From Arsenicicoccus dermatophilus (GTDB taxonomy: Bacteria > Actinomycetota > Actinomycetes > Actinomycetales > Dermatophilaceae): a stretch of DNA of 64,000 bases. The stretch covers positions 1,178,001-1,242,000 of the forward strand of contig NZ_JAKZHU010000001.1 in assembly GCF_022568795.1 (NCBI RefSeq), read 5' to 3'. A program made the position numbers and the translations under genes. Shown in pieces: positions 10,201-20,173 of the stretch; the stretch's first letter is position 1, and the number at the start of each line of letters is the position of its first letter. The notes under the pieces are model-generated. The model ran no database searches and had not been told where the DNA came from. It was given only the letters and a program-made list of their open reading frames with translations.

Positions 10201-10817
10201 TCGTCCTGACCGGCGATCCCCTCCTCGAGCATGGCGGCGTGGTCGGTCCAGGCGGCCTCCTCGACGACCTTGCGTCGGGCGATCTCGCCGAGCAGCCCGC
10301 GCACCGACAGCACCGCGGCCCCGGCGAACACCGGGAACATGAGCACCGCCGGCCACCAGGTGAAGCCGGCGACCAGCAGCATCGGCAGGAGCGACACCAG
10401 GGCGCGGATCATGGTCCACGCCTGCAGCCGCACCAGGGAGCCGACCTCGCGGGTGTCGTCGTCGACCCGGTCGAGTATCTCCCCGACGGCCTGCTCGGAC
10501 AGCACGGGCAGCGGCTGGCCGAGCGCGGCGTCCAGCAGGTCCTCCCGCAGCCGGCCCTCGGCGCGGTCCACGGCCCCGGCCCACCACCAGCGCCCCACCG
10601 TGTCCAGGGCCGCGCCGCCGATCACGCAGGACGCCAGCAGGGCCACCAGGTGCCAGGAGGGCCCGTCGGCCAGTCGTCCCGCGACCACGGTCCCCAGGGT
10701 CGTGCCGACCGCCCCGAGGGCCAGCGCGACGAGGGCCGCGAGCGCCGTGCGCCCGCGCAGCCGGTGCCAGGTGATGGTGCGTCGGGCGGAGGCTGCGGTC
10801 TGGGAGGGCACGGTCAC
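7209..10817 (-). CDS. Fused two-unit ABC exporter (TMD-NBD-TMD-NBD)
   Basis: About 1202 residues that put a whole heterodimeric-type ABC exporter on one chain: membrane domain 1, nucleotide-binding domain 1 (Walker A GRTGSGKS near residue 362; VVVLDEATARMD near 489), membrane domain 2, and nucleotide-binding domain 2 (Walker A GQVGAGKSS near 1012; RLSGGQVQRLALARA; LLLADDVSSALD near 1131). The second Walker B has Asp in place of the catalytic Glu, and the first NBD has LSAGE in place of LSGGQ. Together these give one intact and one degenerate ATP site, as in asymmetric exporters. The GTG at 10817 follows TAGCAT by 8 nt (leaderless). The substrate is unknown. Confidence 0.88.
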   Translation of the reverse strand: MTVPSQTAASARRTITWHRLRGRTALAALVALALGAVGTTLGTVVAGRLADGPSWHLVALLASCVIGGAALDTVGRWWWAGAVDRAEGRLREDLLDAALGQPLPVLSEQAVGEILDRVDDDTREVGSLVRLQAWTMIRALVSLLPMLLVAGFTWWPAVLMFPVFAGAAVLSVRGLLGEIARRKVVEEAAWTDHAAMLEEGIAGQDDLRTSLGQPFAVRRLAGLSAEVHRRFHEVLVLERAVTLRTGVILHTLLAAVAVAGVLLVSAHRLSIAQLVTLFMITATFVGYIGRVADQLPDLQAGLGAVLRLRQMMAVEPEPVGGGSLPEGPVSLEFRRASFAYAEGAFALRDVDLTVPAGQTLALVGRTGSGKSTLASLVSRAAEPRPGEVFLGGLDLTGLDLQGLRRTVGVVTQRTEILAGSLADNITLFADVPRDRVEAVITELGLGDWVAGLDQGMDTLLGPGGTVLSAGEEQLLAFARLLLREVQVVVLDEATARMDPLTEARVVAASERLLQGRTGILIAHRLSTIARADLVAVLADGRVVQAGERAVLAVEPGPFRSLLEAAHETEQDAEVGALPEDAASPAGPALRDAAAAAGDVTPACEVAATTTAGGSASDAPTSGATALGAVRRRGEPPQALDPGDGPSLAKGILSAITVRPAWGLLAVGLFLLHSLGGAMGGLTGFAWGRTVEALQRGTTPWPWVALVVVVVLLGPMALSVAVGRYPRWWVEVLLRIRMAVLVGQTGQRRLVRTPAGEVVARAMDSDRYARYADRWVDFVNGLVICLVTAAAAGTWLAGLVLLVVMVASATASAAGRSVAGRSAATASATRASFGRVLVSVLECARTVKLAGRMDEVRRHLQRVDAGRVDAAVREHRVQALLEGVPTVMVQVGAVVAWVGVLTGRWGLATALLVVSAVNGFDWFGRVAGAVVTEAPGTRAWQVATSRMAGGTDLMTLPEGVDLVAGEAPEPEPMPRVPLDELRLRDLSAVHEDGTLGVEHVDLDIHRGELVLLVGQVGAGKSSLLRAMAGLTHHRGSLTWNGREVTDPELFLRPGQVAYVGQVPRVLSGTFDDNVRLGHDRAFDSPVDVARLEPDVDQAGGPHSLVGHRGVRLSGGQVQRLALARAVATDAELLLADDVSSALDARTEIELWRALRERSMTVVGATSKRSALAQADRVVVVADGRVAAVGPWADLADRWGHLAG

Positions 10818-10914
10818 GAGCAGTGATGCTAGGCGAGCGACCCGCCCCGCCGACAGCGGTTTTCGCCGTCGCCGGGGTCGTGCGACCGGGCGTCGTGCGG
10901 CATAGGGTCGGGCC

Positions 10915-13101
<2,187 letters not shown>

Positions 13102-13102
<1 letters not shown>

Positions 13103-13671
13103 TGCTCGGCCCGGACGACCCGCTCCCGCGGCGTCCGCGGCGCATCACGGTGGCTGGCACGAGCGGTGCCGGCAAGACCACCACGGCCGTCGGGGTGGGG
13201 GCGGTTCTCGGCATACGGCACGTGGAGACCGACGCCCTGCACCACGGCCCGGGCTGGGTGCCGCGCCCCGAGTTCCTCGACGACGTGCGCGATCTCGTGG
13301 CGGGCGAGGACTGGGTCTGCGAGTGGCAGTACGCCACCGCCCGGCCGCTGATCCTGGCCCGCGCGGACCTGATGGTGTGGGTGGACCCGCCTGTCGCCGT
13401 GGCGATGGTCCAGGTCGTCTGGCGCACGCTGCGGCGCCGCGTCACCCGCCAGGTGCTGTGGAACGGCAACGTCGAGCCACCGCTGGGCACCGTGCTCACC
13501 GACCCCGACCACGTCGTGCGCTGGGCCTGGCGCACTCGCCGCAAGGCGACGCGCCAGGTGGCGCAGGCGCAGCGGGACCGGCCGGACCTGGTGGTCGTGC
13601 GGCTGCGCTCCCGACGTGCGCGGGCTCGGTGGCTTCGCGGCCCGCTCGCCCGAGCCATGGCCGGCCGCTGA
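13102..13671 (+). CDS. P-loop NTPase of the adenylate-kinase-like/topology-modulation type
   Basis: 189 residues with a Walker A loop GTSGAGKTTTA near residues 20-30 and a lid-like WQYATARPLILARADLMVWVD segment. The pattern (short N-terminus, P-loop, DALHHGPGW, then VRWAWRTRR) is that of the FlaR/topology-modulation branch of small kinases, for which no substrate is established. The ATG overlaps the TGA of guaB1 (TGATG at 13100-13104), so it is co-translated; GTG codons at 13096 and 13099 are alternatives. A very strong hairpin follows. Confidence 0.75.
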
Positions 13672-13723
13672 GACAGAGGCCACGTCCCTCACGACACGGA
13701 GGTCGCGCCTCGCGTGGCACAGG

Positions 13724-13766
13724 GGCGCGCCCCTCGTCCGCAGGGGGGCAGGACGAGGGGCGCGCC
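13724..13766. terminator. Bidirectional terminator between convergent genes
   Basis: Perfect 16-bp inverted repeat GGCGCGCCCCTCGTCC (13724-13739) with 13751-13766 and an 11-nt loop. It lies between the P-loop NTPase gene (ending 13671, plus) and the secreted protein gene (ending 13806, minus), so it can serve both. Confidence 0.7.
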
Positions 13767-13805
13767 GATCTGGGGTGACGACCGTCCGGTGACGGTCGAG
13801 GGGTG

Positions 13806-14828
13806 TCAGCCGACGCGGACCACCGAGTCGGTGATGCCGGACATGACCGAGGGGGCCGCGGGAGCGAGCGGCTTGGTGGGCAGGCTGGTGGGCATGTCCG
13901 TGGGGGCCGGGGTGGGCACACCGGTGGGGACGTCGGTCGGGGTGCCGGTGGGCAGGTCGGTGGGAACCTGCGTGGGGGCGTCGGTCGGGGTGCCGGTGGG
14001 GGTGTCGGTCGGGACGCTGGTCGGCACGTCGGTGGGCTGGGGGGTCGGGGTGGCGGTGCCCGTGGGGGTGGGCTTGGGCGCCGGCTGGAAGGGGCCCTTG
14101 GGCTTCTCGCACCACGGGATCGGGACCCACAGGGCCTTGATGACCAGACCGTCGTCGGTGCGGCAGGACTTGACGACCTTGGTGGCGACGGCGATGGCGC
14201 CCAGGACGGCACCGATGATGGCAGAGGCCTCGGGGGCGATGACCACGCCGATGGCGGCGAGGAGGGACAGCAGCTTGCTGACGTTCTGGGTCTTCTCCAG
14301 GCCCATGATCAGCTGGTCGGCGGCGACCTTGTCGAGCGTGAAGGTCATGCCCCACCAGGACGCCTGGAAGGTCGCGTGCTCACCCATGGGGAGCACCTTG
14401 CTCGTCATGCCGTCGGCGACGGCCTGGGAGCCCATGACCTGCTGGCGGTTGTAGCCGTGCAGCTGCAGCTCGCGGCGCTGCTTGTCGATGAGCATGTTGG
14501 CCTTGGTGACGGCGTTGGTGGCCGCCCAGGCGCGCTTGGCGTCGTCGAAGTAGCGGGCCGCGGGGATGCTGGCCTTGAAGTGGCCGTCCGCCTGCAGCGT
14601 GATGAACTGGTTGTAGTCCTTGACCACGGACTCGTCCAGGTTGGCGACGTCGAAGGTGCCGGTGACGCGCTGGCCGGACCCGAAGGCCGAGGTGCGGACG
14701 GCGGTCAGGCCGGACGTCTTGGGGGCCGTGGGCTCGCCCGCGGCGGGCGCGGCCGAGGCGACGGACATGGGGGCGAGTGAGACGGTGAGCGCGGTGGCCA
14801 CACCGGCCGCGATCAGGGGGGTGCGCAT
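13806..14828 (-). CDS. Secreted protein with a Pro/Thr repeat tail, function unknown
   Basis: About 340 residues. The N-terminus is a Sec signal peptide (MRTPLIAAGVATALTVSLAP) with a likely AxA cut near ASA/AP. A folded domain of about 200 residues follows, with a helical stretch (FDDAKRAWAATNAVTKANMLIDKQR), a hydrophobic Ala/Ile/Val-rich segment (SAIIGAVLGAIAVATKVV) and two Cys bracketing CRTDDGLVIKALWVPIPWC. The C-terminal 80 residues are Pro-Thr repeats (PTDVPTGVPTPAPTD type), probably an extended, possibly glycosylated stalk. The ATG has a strong AGGAGT site. I do not recognise the family. A perfect CRP/GlxR-type site lies 250 bp upstream. Confidence 0.82.
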   Translation of the reverse strand: MRTPLIAAGVATALTVSLAPMSVASAAPAAGEPTAPKTSGLTAVRTSAFGSGQRVTGTFDVANLDESVVKDYNQFITLQADGHFKASIPAARYFDDAKRAWAATNAVTKANMLIDKQRRELQLHGYNRQQVMGSQAVADGMTSKVLPMGEHATFQASWWGMTFTLDKVAADQLIMGLEKTQNVSKLLSLLAAIGVVIAPEASAIIGAVLGAIAVATKVVKSCRTDDGLVIKALWVPIPWCEKPKGPFQPAPKPTPTGTATPTPQPTDVPTSVPTDTPTGTPTDAPTQVPTDLPTGTPTDVPTGVPTPAPTDMPTSLPTKPLAPAAPSVMSGITDSVVRVG

Positions 14829-15057
14829 GGGTCGGACTCCTAGAGGCTGGGGACGACGACAGCGGACGACGACGCCCGCATGGGTGAACCCCACCAGAAG
14901 CCCCACCACCTGCGCTACCCCTGGGTAGGGGACCTTTCTGACCGCTGACCTGCAAAGTCACGCTCTGGTCTCGGATGGGTGCAGGCTGCATCGGCCAGCC
15001 CGCCGGTCGGCACGGTGGGTGCAGGGGCCACCGCACCGCGTGAGTAATGAACGTTCA

Positions 15058-15093
15058 AGGGTAGGCGACTTCCTAAATGTGATCTTCGTCACA
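15058..15093 (-). promoter_or_regulatory. CRP/GlxR-type palindrome with a candidate -10
   Basis: TGTGATCTTCGTCACA at 15078-15093 is a perfect TGTGA-N6-TCACA half-site pair, the consensus of CRP/FNR-family regulators (GlxR/Crp in actinobacteria). On the minus strand a -10-like TACCCT sits at 15063-15058, which would place the palindrome over the -35 region. It faces the secreted Pro/Thr protein gene and follows the sugar-transporter gene. A second palindrome, TGAACGTTCA, covers the predicted transcription start around 15048-15057. Confidence 0.55.
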
Positions 15094-15122
15094 TAAGGGG
15101 ATGCTGAGAGGTGCCGGGATCC

Positions 15123-16514
15123 TCAGGAGGGTGCGGCGACCGGGGCCGGGCCGGTCAGCCCGAGCCTGGCCTCCATCTCCTCCAGCGGGACCCCCTTGGA
15201 CTCGGGCATGACCCGGAGCACCCAGACGAGCTGTCCGACCATGCACAGGAAGAAGATCGCGAAGGCCGTTCCCCCGCCGAGTGCCCCGATGACCGGCGGG
15301 AAGAAGGTGGAGGTCAGCCAGGCGAAGACCCAGTGGGTCAGCGAGCCCAGCGACTGACCCCGCCCGCGGATGCGGTTGGGGAAGATCTCGGAGATGAACA
15401 CCCAGATCACCGCCCCCTGGCCGAAGGCATGGGCGGCGATGAAGACCAGCAGCCCGGCGAGCACGAGGACCGACGAGGTCGACGTGAAGTGACCTCCCTG
15501 GACGTTCTCGTAGTAGAACATCAGCGCGGACAGGAAGCCCAGGGAGACCAGGTAGCCGATCGACCCCACGAGCATCAGGCGGCGTCGCCCGAAACGGTCG
15601 ATGACGGTGAGGGCCGCCATCGTGGCGACGAGGTTCATGAAGCCCACGGCGACCGACATCAGGAAGGCCGCGTCCGTGCTCGCCCCGGCCTTCTTCATCA
15701 CCTCGGGGGCGTAGTAGAGGATCGCGTTGATCCCGGACATCTGGTTGAACATCGCGATGGTGAACGCAAGCAGGATGACCTTGCGGTGCTCGCGCTGGAA
15801 GAACGGCACGTCCGTGTCGTTGGTCGCCTGGGCGAGGGAGGTCCGGATCTCCTGCACCTGCAGGTGGGCCTCCTCGGGGGTCTGGGTCAGCCGGCCGACG
15901 ACCTCCCGCCCCTGCTCCTCGCGCCCGTTGGCCATCAGCCACCGGGGAGTCTCCGGGACGGTGGCCAGCATCAGCAGGAACACCGCGGCGGGCACCGCCA
16001 TGACCCCGAACATCCAGCGCCAGTCGGTGGCCTCGTCGTGGACGAGGAGGCGGACGAGGTAGTTGGACAGGTAGGCCAGCAGGATCCCGAGGACGATGTT
16101 GAACTGCACCAGCCCGACCAGGCGACCGCGCACCCGGGCCGGGGCGATCTCGGCGGTGTAGATCGGCGCGCAGACCGACGCGGCGCCCACGCCGATGCCG
16201 CCGAGGAAGCGGAAGACCGAGAAGCTCACCACGCCGGACGCGAAGGCCGAGCCCAGCGCGCCGACGACATACAGGAGACCGATGGCGAAGAGCACCTTCT
16301 TGCGACCGAAGCGGTCGGCCGGGGTGCCCGCGGTGAGAGCGCCCAGGATGGTGCCCAGCAGGGCCATGCCCACCGCGACCCCGAGCGCGGTGTCCGACAG
16401 CGCGAACTGGGTCTGGAGCGCGTCGGTGGCGCCGGAGATGACGGCCGTGTCGAAGCCGAAGACGAGGCCGCCGAGAGAGGCGACCAGGGCACTGCGGATC
16501 ACGAGGGGTCTCAT
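15123..16514 (-). CDS. MFS sugar porter (SP family)
   Basis: Proton- or facilitator-type sugar transporter with 12 membrane helices, about 463 residues. Family signatures are GFDTAVISGA near the N-terminus, ADRFGRKK between helices 2 and 3, PETPRWL after helix 6, FNQMSGINAILYYAPEV in helix 7, a second DRFGRRRL, and the C-terminal PESKGVPLEEME. All are hallmarks of the XylE/GalP/GLUT group; the actual sugar is not shown. Helix 1 begins right after the ATG at 16514; a GTG at 16568 would add 18 residues without a clear ribosome binding site. A divergent promoter partner is absent. Confidence 0.92.
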   Translation of the reverse strand: MRPLVIRSALVASLGGLVFGFDTAVISGATDALQTQFALSDTALGVAVGMALLGTILGALTAGTPADRFGRKKVLFAIGLLYVVGALGSAFASGVVSFSVFRFLGGIGVGAASVCAPIYTAEIAPARVRGRLVGLVQFNIVLGILLAYLSNYLVRLLVHDEATDWRWMFGVMAVPAAVFLLMLATVPETPRWLMANGREEQGREVVGRLTQTPEEAHLQVQEIRTSLAQATNDTDVPFFQREHRKVILLAFTIAMFNQMSGINAILYYAPEVMKKAGASTDAAFLMSVAVGFMNLVATMAALTVIDRFGRRRLMLVGSIGYLVSLGFLSALMFYYENVQGGHFTSTSSVLVLAGLLVFIAAHAFGQGAVIWVFISEIFPNRIRGRGQSLGSLTHWVFAWLTSTFFPPVIGALGGGTAFAIFFLCMVGQLVWVLRVMPESKGVPLEEMEARLGLTGPAPVAAPS

Positions 16515-16653
16515 CTGCCCAGGCTGCACCGTCGTCTGCCTGTCCGCACCTCGAGACCCTTGTGGCACAACGGTGTTGGCGCTCTCGTGACCTGCCGGGC
16601 AGTATGCCGAGACGCGGCTCGCGCCGTGGCCGGGACCGCGGCCGGCGCCGGGC

Positions 16654-17460
16654 TCAGGGGCGCAGGGCCCACATCGCCACGGCGGAGGCCGCTGCGACGT
16701 TGAGCGAGTCCACGCCCCCGGCCATCGGGATCCGCACCACCGTGTCGACCGTGGCCACCGTCCGGTCCGACAGGCCGTCGCCCTCGGTGCCGAGCACGAC
16801 CGCGAGCCGCGGGGGCGGGTCGGCGGCCAGCTCGTCCAGGCTCACCGAGTCCTCGGACAGGGCCATCGCCGCGACCTGGAAGCCGTGCTCCCGCAGCAGG
16901 CCCACACCCCCGGGCCAGGGGTCGATCCGGGTCCACGGCACCTGGAAGACCGTGCCCATCGACACCCGGATCGAGCGGCGGTAGAGCGGGTCGGCGCACC
17001 GCGGGGTGACCAGCACGGCGTCCACGCCCAGCGCTGCCGCCGACCGGAAGATCGCCCCGACGTTGGTGTGGTCGACGATGTCCTCGAGCACCGCGACCCG
17101 TCGTGCGCCGGCGAGGACGTCCGCCACCGCGGGCAGCGCGGGGCGCTGCATCGCGGCGAGGGCACCGCGGTGGAGCGTGAATCCGGTCAGCTCGCGGATG
17201 ATCGGGTGAGCGCCGACGTAGACCGGGACGCCCTGCTCCTGCGCGTCCTGGACCAGGTCGGCGAGGTCGGTGAGCCAGCGCTCGGCCATGAGGAAGGAGC
17301 GCGGCCGGTGCCCGGCGGCGAGGGCCCGGCGGATGACCTTCTCCGACTCGGCCATGTAGAGCCCGCGCTCCGGCTCCGAGCGGCGTCGCAGCGCCACGTC
17401 GGTGAGCCCCACGTAGTCGACGAGGGCGGGGTCGTCGGGGTCGGTGATCCAGGTCGGCAT
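16654..17460 (-). CDS. SpoU/TrmH-family RNA 2'-O-methyltransferase
   Basis: 268 residues with the trefoil-knot SPOUT signatures: motif 1 EDIVDHTNVGAIFRSAAALG, motif 2 LVLGTEGDGLS-type (VVLGTEGDGLSD) and motif 3 IPMAGGVDSLNVAAASAVAMW. The N-terminal 100 residues form the RNA-binding substrate domain typical of the rRNA/tRNA ribose methylases. The target nucleotide is not inferable. TAGAAT is 6 nt before the ATG, a leaderless signature. It stands alone between the sugar porter and the SPFH genes. Confidence 0.93.
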   Translation of the reverse strand: MPTWITDPDDPALVDYVGLTDVALRRRSEPERGLYMAESEKVIRRALAAGHRPRSFLMAERWLTDLADLVQDAQEQGVPVYVGAHPIIRELTGFTLHRGALAAMQRPALPAVADVLAGARRVAVLEDIVDHTNVGAIFRSAAALGVDAVLVTPRCADPLYRRSIRVSMGTVFQVPWTRIDPWPGGVGLLREHGFQVAAMALSEDSVSLDELAADPPPRLAVVLGTEGDGLSDRTVATVDTVVRIPMAGGVDSLNVAAASAVAMWALRP

Positions 17461-17537
17461 CCGCCGATTCTAGGGTCGCCGCCGGACCTGGGGTCGGAGC
17501 GCGCAAGATCGGCCGCCATCGGCATGCCCGAGCACGA

Positions 17538-17571
17538 CGACACCCGGCCACCAGCAGGTGACAGGGTGTCG
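17538..17571 (-). terminator. Hairpin after the NfeD-SPFH operon
   Basis: CGACACCC (17538-17545) pairs with GGGTGTCG (17564-17571), and an inner CACC/GGTG extends the stem. It lies 20 bases after the stop of the SPFH gene (17591, minus). Confidence 0.5.
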
Positions 17572-17590
17572 CTCGATGCCGTATGCCGGG

Positions 17591-18799
17591 TCAGCGGCCG
17601 TCGGGCTCGCCCTCGCGCTGCGGCGCCGCCTGGGCGGGGTCGAGGGGCTGGCCGCCGTGGACGTCCTGCTCCGGCGTGGGGGCCTCGACGGTGTCCGAGA
17701 TGGCCTCGGAGGTGAAGCCCCCGGCGCTGCTCCCGGCCGCGGCCCGACGGCCGAGACCGCGCGTGCGGTCGTGGCCCTCCACCTCGCGCTCGGTGGCCTC
17801 GGCCTGGCTGCGCGCCTCGCGCAGGGCCTCCGCGGGGTCCTGCAGCTGGGTGTCGCGGAAGGCGTCGTCGGGGCTGCCGGGCGTCGGGGTCCACGGGTTG
17901 GGGTCGGGCGTCCAGTCGCTGCCGTCGCCCTTGTCGTTGCCACCCAGCGCCGACCCGATGCCCTTGAGGGCCTCGGTCAGCTCGGACGGGATGACCCACA
18001 GCTTGTTGGCGTCGCCGCGGGCGAGCTGGGGCAGCACCTGGAGGTACTGGTAGGCCAGGAGCTTCTGGTCCGGCTTGCCGCGGTGGATGGCCTCGAAGAC
18101 CTGGGAGATGGCGCGCGCCTGACCCTGCGCCTCCAGGATGCGGGCCTGGGCCGAGCCCTCGGCGCGCAGGATCTGGGACTGCTTCTCACCCTCGGCGGTG
18201 AGGATCTGGGACTGCTTGACTCCCTCGGCGGTGAGGATCGCGGCGCGCCGGTCGCGCTCGGCACGCATCTGCTTCTCCATCGAGTCCTGCACCGAGTGCG
18301 GCGGGTCGATGGCCTTGAGCTCCACGCGGTTGACGCGGATGCCCCACCGGCCGGTGGCCTCGTCGAGCACCCCGCGCAGCTGGGCGTTGATCTGGTCGCG
18401 GCTGGTCAGCGTCTGCTCCAGGTCCAGCGAGCCGATGACGTTGCGCAGGGTGGTGACGGTGAGCTGCTCGATGCCCTGGATGAAGTTGGCGATCTCGTAG
18501 ACCGCGGACTTGGCGTCGATCACCGAGTAGTAGATGACCGTGTCGATGGACACCACGAGGTTGTCGCTGGTGATCACCGGCTGCGGAGGGAAGGACACCA
18601 CCTGCTCGCGCAGGTCGATGTTGGCGCGCACCTTGTCGATGAACGGCACCAGCATGTGGAAGCCGTCGTTGAGGGTGCGCGAGTAGGACCCGAGGCGCTC
18701 GATGATGAGCGCCGTCTGCTGGGGAACGATCTTGACGGTGCGCGCGATGAGGATCACCGCGAACGCCACCAGGAGCCCCAGGACGATCAGAGTTTCCAT
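17591..18799 (-). CDS. SPFH-domain (stomatin/QmcA-type) membrane protein
   Basis: 402 residues. One N-terminal membrane anchor (METLIVLGLLVAFAVILIAR) is followed by the SPFH/band-7 domain (VPQQTALIIERLGSYSRTLN, ITSDNLVVSIDTVIYYSV, TTLRNVIGSLDLEQTLTSRD, GIRVNRVELKAIDPP). A helical coiled region then carries an EGxKQSQILxAEG repeat, and a charged, probably disordered tail follows. The upstream gene is NfeD-like and separated by 3 bp, the usual partner pair for membrane-microdomain scaffolds. Function is by family: membrane organisation or protease modulation. Confidence 0.92.
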   Translation of the reverse strand: METLIVLGLLVAFAVILIARTVKIVPQQTALIIERLGSYSRTLNDGFHMLVPFIDKVRANIDLREQVVSFPPQPVITSDNLVVSIDTVIYYSVIDAKSAVYEIANFIQGIEQLTVTTLRNVIGSLDLEQTLTSRDQINAQLRGVLDEATGRWGIRVNRVELKAIDPPHSVQDSMEKQMRAERDRRAAILTAEGVKQSQILTAEGEKQSQILRAEGSAQARILEAQGQARAISQVFEAIHRGKPDQKLLAYQYLQVLPQLARGDANKLWVIPSELTEALKGIGSALGGNDKGDGSDWTPDPNPWTPTPGSPDDAFRDTQLQDPAEALREARSQAEATEREVEGHDRTRGLGRRAAAGSSAGGFTSEAISDTVEAPTPEQDVHGGQPLDPAQAAPQREGEPDGR

Positions 18800-18802
18800 G
18801 GC

Positions 18803-19264
18803 TCAGAAGCCTTCCGGGGCGGACGGGTCGGTGACGACGACGGTTGCCCCCTCGATGGAGACCACCCGGACCTCGTGCCCGGGCGGTATGGCGGGGTGCC
18901 CGGGCCGCGTGCGTGCGGTCCACACCTCGCCGGCGAGCTTGACCAGCCCGCTGGTGGCGGTGACGGTCTCGGTGACCAGCGCCGCACGCCCGATGTGGGC
19001 GGCGGTGCCGATGCTCCGGTCAGGGGCGACGGCCAGGTGCCGCTTGACCAGCGGACGCACCGCCCCCAGCAGCACGATGGCCACGACCACCGCGACCACC
19101 ACCTGGGGCGGGAAGCCCAGGCCCGCCGCGGCGGCGATCGCCCCTGCGAGCGACCCCCCGGCGAGCATCAGGAAGAAGAAGTCGACGGTGGCGGCCTCGA
19201 CGGCGCCGCAGATCAGCGCCAGCCCCACCCAGGCCAACCATCCGTTGTCGGCGAACCACTCCAT
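18803..19264 (-). CDS. NfeD-like membrane protein
   Basis: 153 residues with three to four membrane helices in the first 90 residues (WLAWVGLALICGAVEAATVD, FFFLMLAGGSLAGAIAAAAG, PQVVVAVVVAIVLLGAV) and a C-terminal OB-fold beta barrel (AALVTETVTATSGLVKLAGEVWTAR ... HEVRVVSIEGATVVV). This is the short NfeD/YuaF form that pairs with SPFH proteins. The ATG is preceded by GGAGGGG, a strong ribosome binding site. It is the first gene of a two-gene operon with the SPFH protein. Confidence 0.9.
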   Translation of the reverse strand: MEWFADNGWLAWVGLALICGAVEAATVDFFFLMLAGGSLAGAIAAAAGLGFPPQVVVAVVVAIVLLGAVRPLVKRHLAVAPDRSIGTAAHIGRAALVTETVTATSGLVKLAGEVWTARTRPGHPAIPPGHEVRVVSIEGATVVVTDPSAPEGF

Positions 19265-19345
19265 GCCTGCCCCTCCTGCTCTGCGGACGGGAACGGATCC
19301 CGCCTCGCACCTGGGACGTCGCCGGGCCGCCTCAGGTTTCCTGCG

Positions 19346-20131
19346 TCACTGCCTCGCGCGCGCCGCCCAGCGGTCGCCGTGCTGCTCGAGCACCAGGTCC
19401 AGCCCGAAGGTGTCGGACAGGGCGGCCTCGGTGAGGGTGATCTCGATCGGACCGGCGGCCACGACCATCCCGTCGCGCAGCAGCAGCACGTCGGTGAACC
19501 CGGGAGGGATCTCCTCCACGTGGTGGGTGACCAGGACCAGCGCGGGGGACGTCAGGTCCTGCGCGATCTGGCCCAGGCGGCGCACCAGGTCCTCGCGCCC
19601 GCCCAGGTCGAGCCCGGCCGCGGGCTCGTCCAGGAGCATCAGCTCGGGGTCGGTCATCAGGGCGCGGGCGATCTGCACGCGCTTGCGCTCCCCCTCGGAC
19701 AGGGTGCCGAAGGTGCGCGCGGCCAGGTGCCCCACCCCGAGGGCGGCCAGCAGCTCGTCGGCGCGCTCCGCGTCCAGGCGGTCGTAGCTCTCGCGCCAGC
19801 GACCGATCACGGCGTAGGACGCGGTCAGCACCACGTCACGGACCCGCTCGTCACCCGGGATCTGCTCCGCCGTCAGCGCGCTCGCCAGCCCGATGCGGGG
19901 CCGCAGCTCGAACACGTCGACCCGCCCGAGGGTCTCGCCGAGCACCGTGGCCCGGCCGCTGCTCGGGTGCATGCGCGCGGCGGCCAGCTGCAGCAGCGTG
20001 GACTTGCCGGCACCGTTGGGCCCCAGCACCACCCAGCGCTGCCCCTCCTCGACCTCCCAGTCGATCCCCTCGACCAGCGTGGTGTCGCCCCGTCGGACCG
20101 TGACATCGTCGAACTCGAGGACATCGCTCAT
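19346..20131 (-). CDS. Stand-alone ABC transporter ATP-binding protein
   Basis: 261-residue ATPase subunit with Walker A LGPNGAGKST (near residue 36), a signature variant TLSEGERKRVQIARAL, and Walker B LMLLDEPAAGLD. Its closest general type is the YlmA/molybdate-like soluble ATPase group often found without a permease. No membrane partner is adjacent, so transport is not established; such ATPases may pair with a distant permease. TAGGGT lies 6 nt before the ATG (leaderless). It is divergent from the unknown gene at 20174. Confidence 0.9.
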   Translation of the reverse strand: MSDVLEFDDVTVRRGDTTLVEGIDWEVEEGQRWVVLGPNGAGKSTLLQLAAARMHPSSGRATVLGETLGRVDVFELRPRIGLASALTAEQIPGDERVRDVVLTASYAVIGRWRESYDRLDAERADELLAALGVGHLAARTFGTLSEGERKRVQIARALMTDPELMLLDEPAAGLDLGGREDLVRRLGQIAQDLTSPALVLVTHHVEEIPPGFTDVLLLRDGMVVAAGPIEITLTEAALSDTFGLDLVLEQHGDRWAARARQ

Positions 20132-20173
20132 GGCTCGACCCTATCCCCCGCCCCGGTGCCTAGGATGACCGAG

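Noticed and set aside
7221-10826. Long plus-strand open frame (1201 codons) opposite the ABC exporter
   Set aside because: Shadow frame; no recognisable motif, composition dominated by His, Gly, Arg and Gln, and the opposite strand has two complete ATPase domains.
13880-14060. Imperfect tandem repeats (PT-type) as a DNA repeat or CRISPR
   Set aside because: They are degenerate codon repeats of the Pro/Thr stalk of a secreted protein; no spacers and no cas genes.
17558-20173. Upstream extension of the plus-strand frame ending at 20935
   Set aside because: It is antisense to the SPFH, NfeD and ABC ATPase genes; a promoter at 20161-20166 places the start at 20174.
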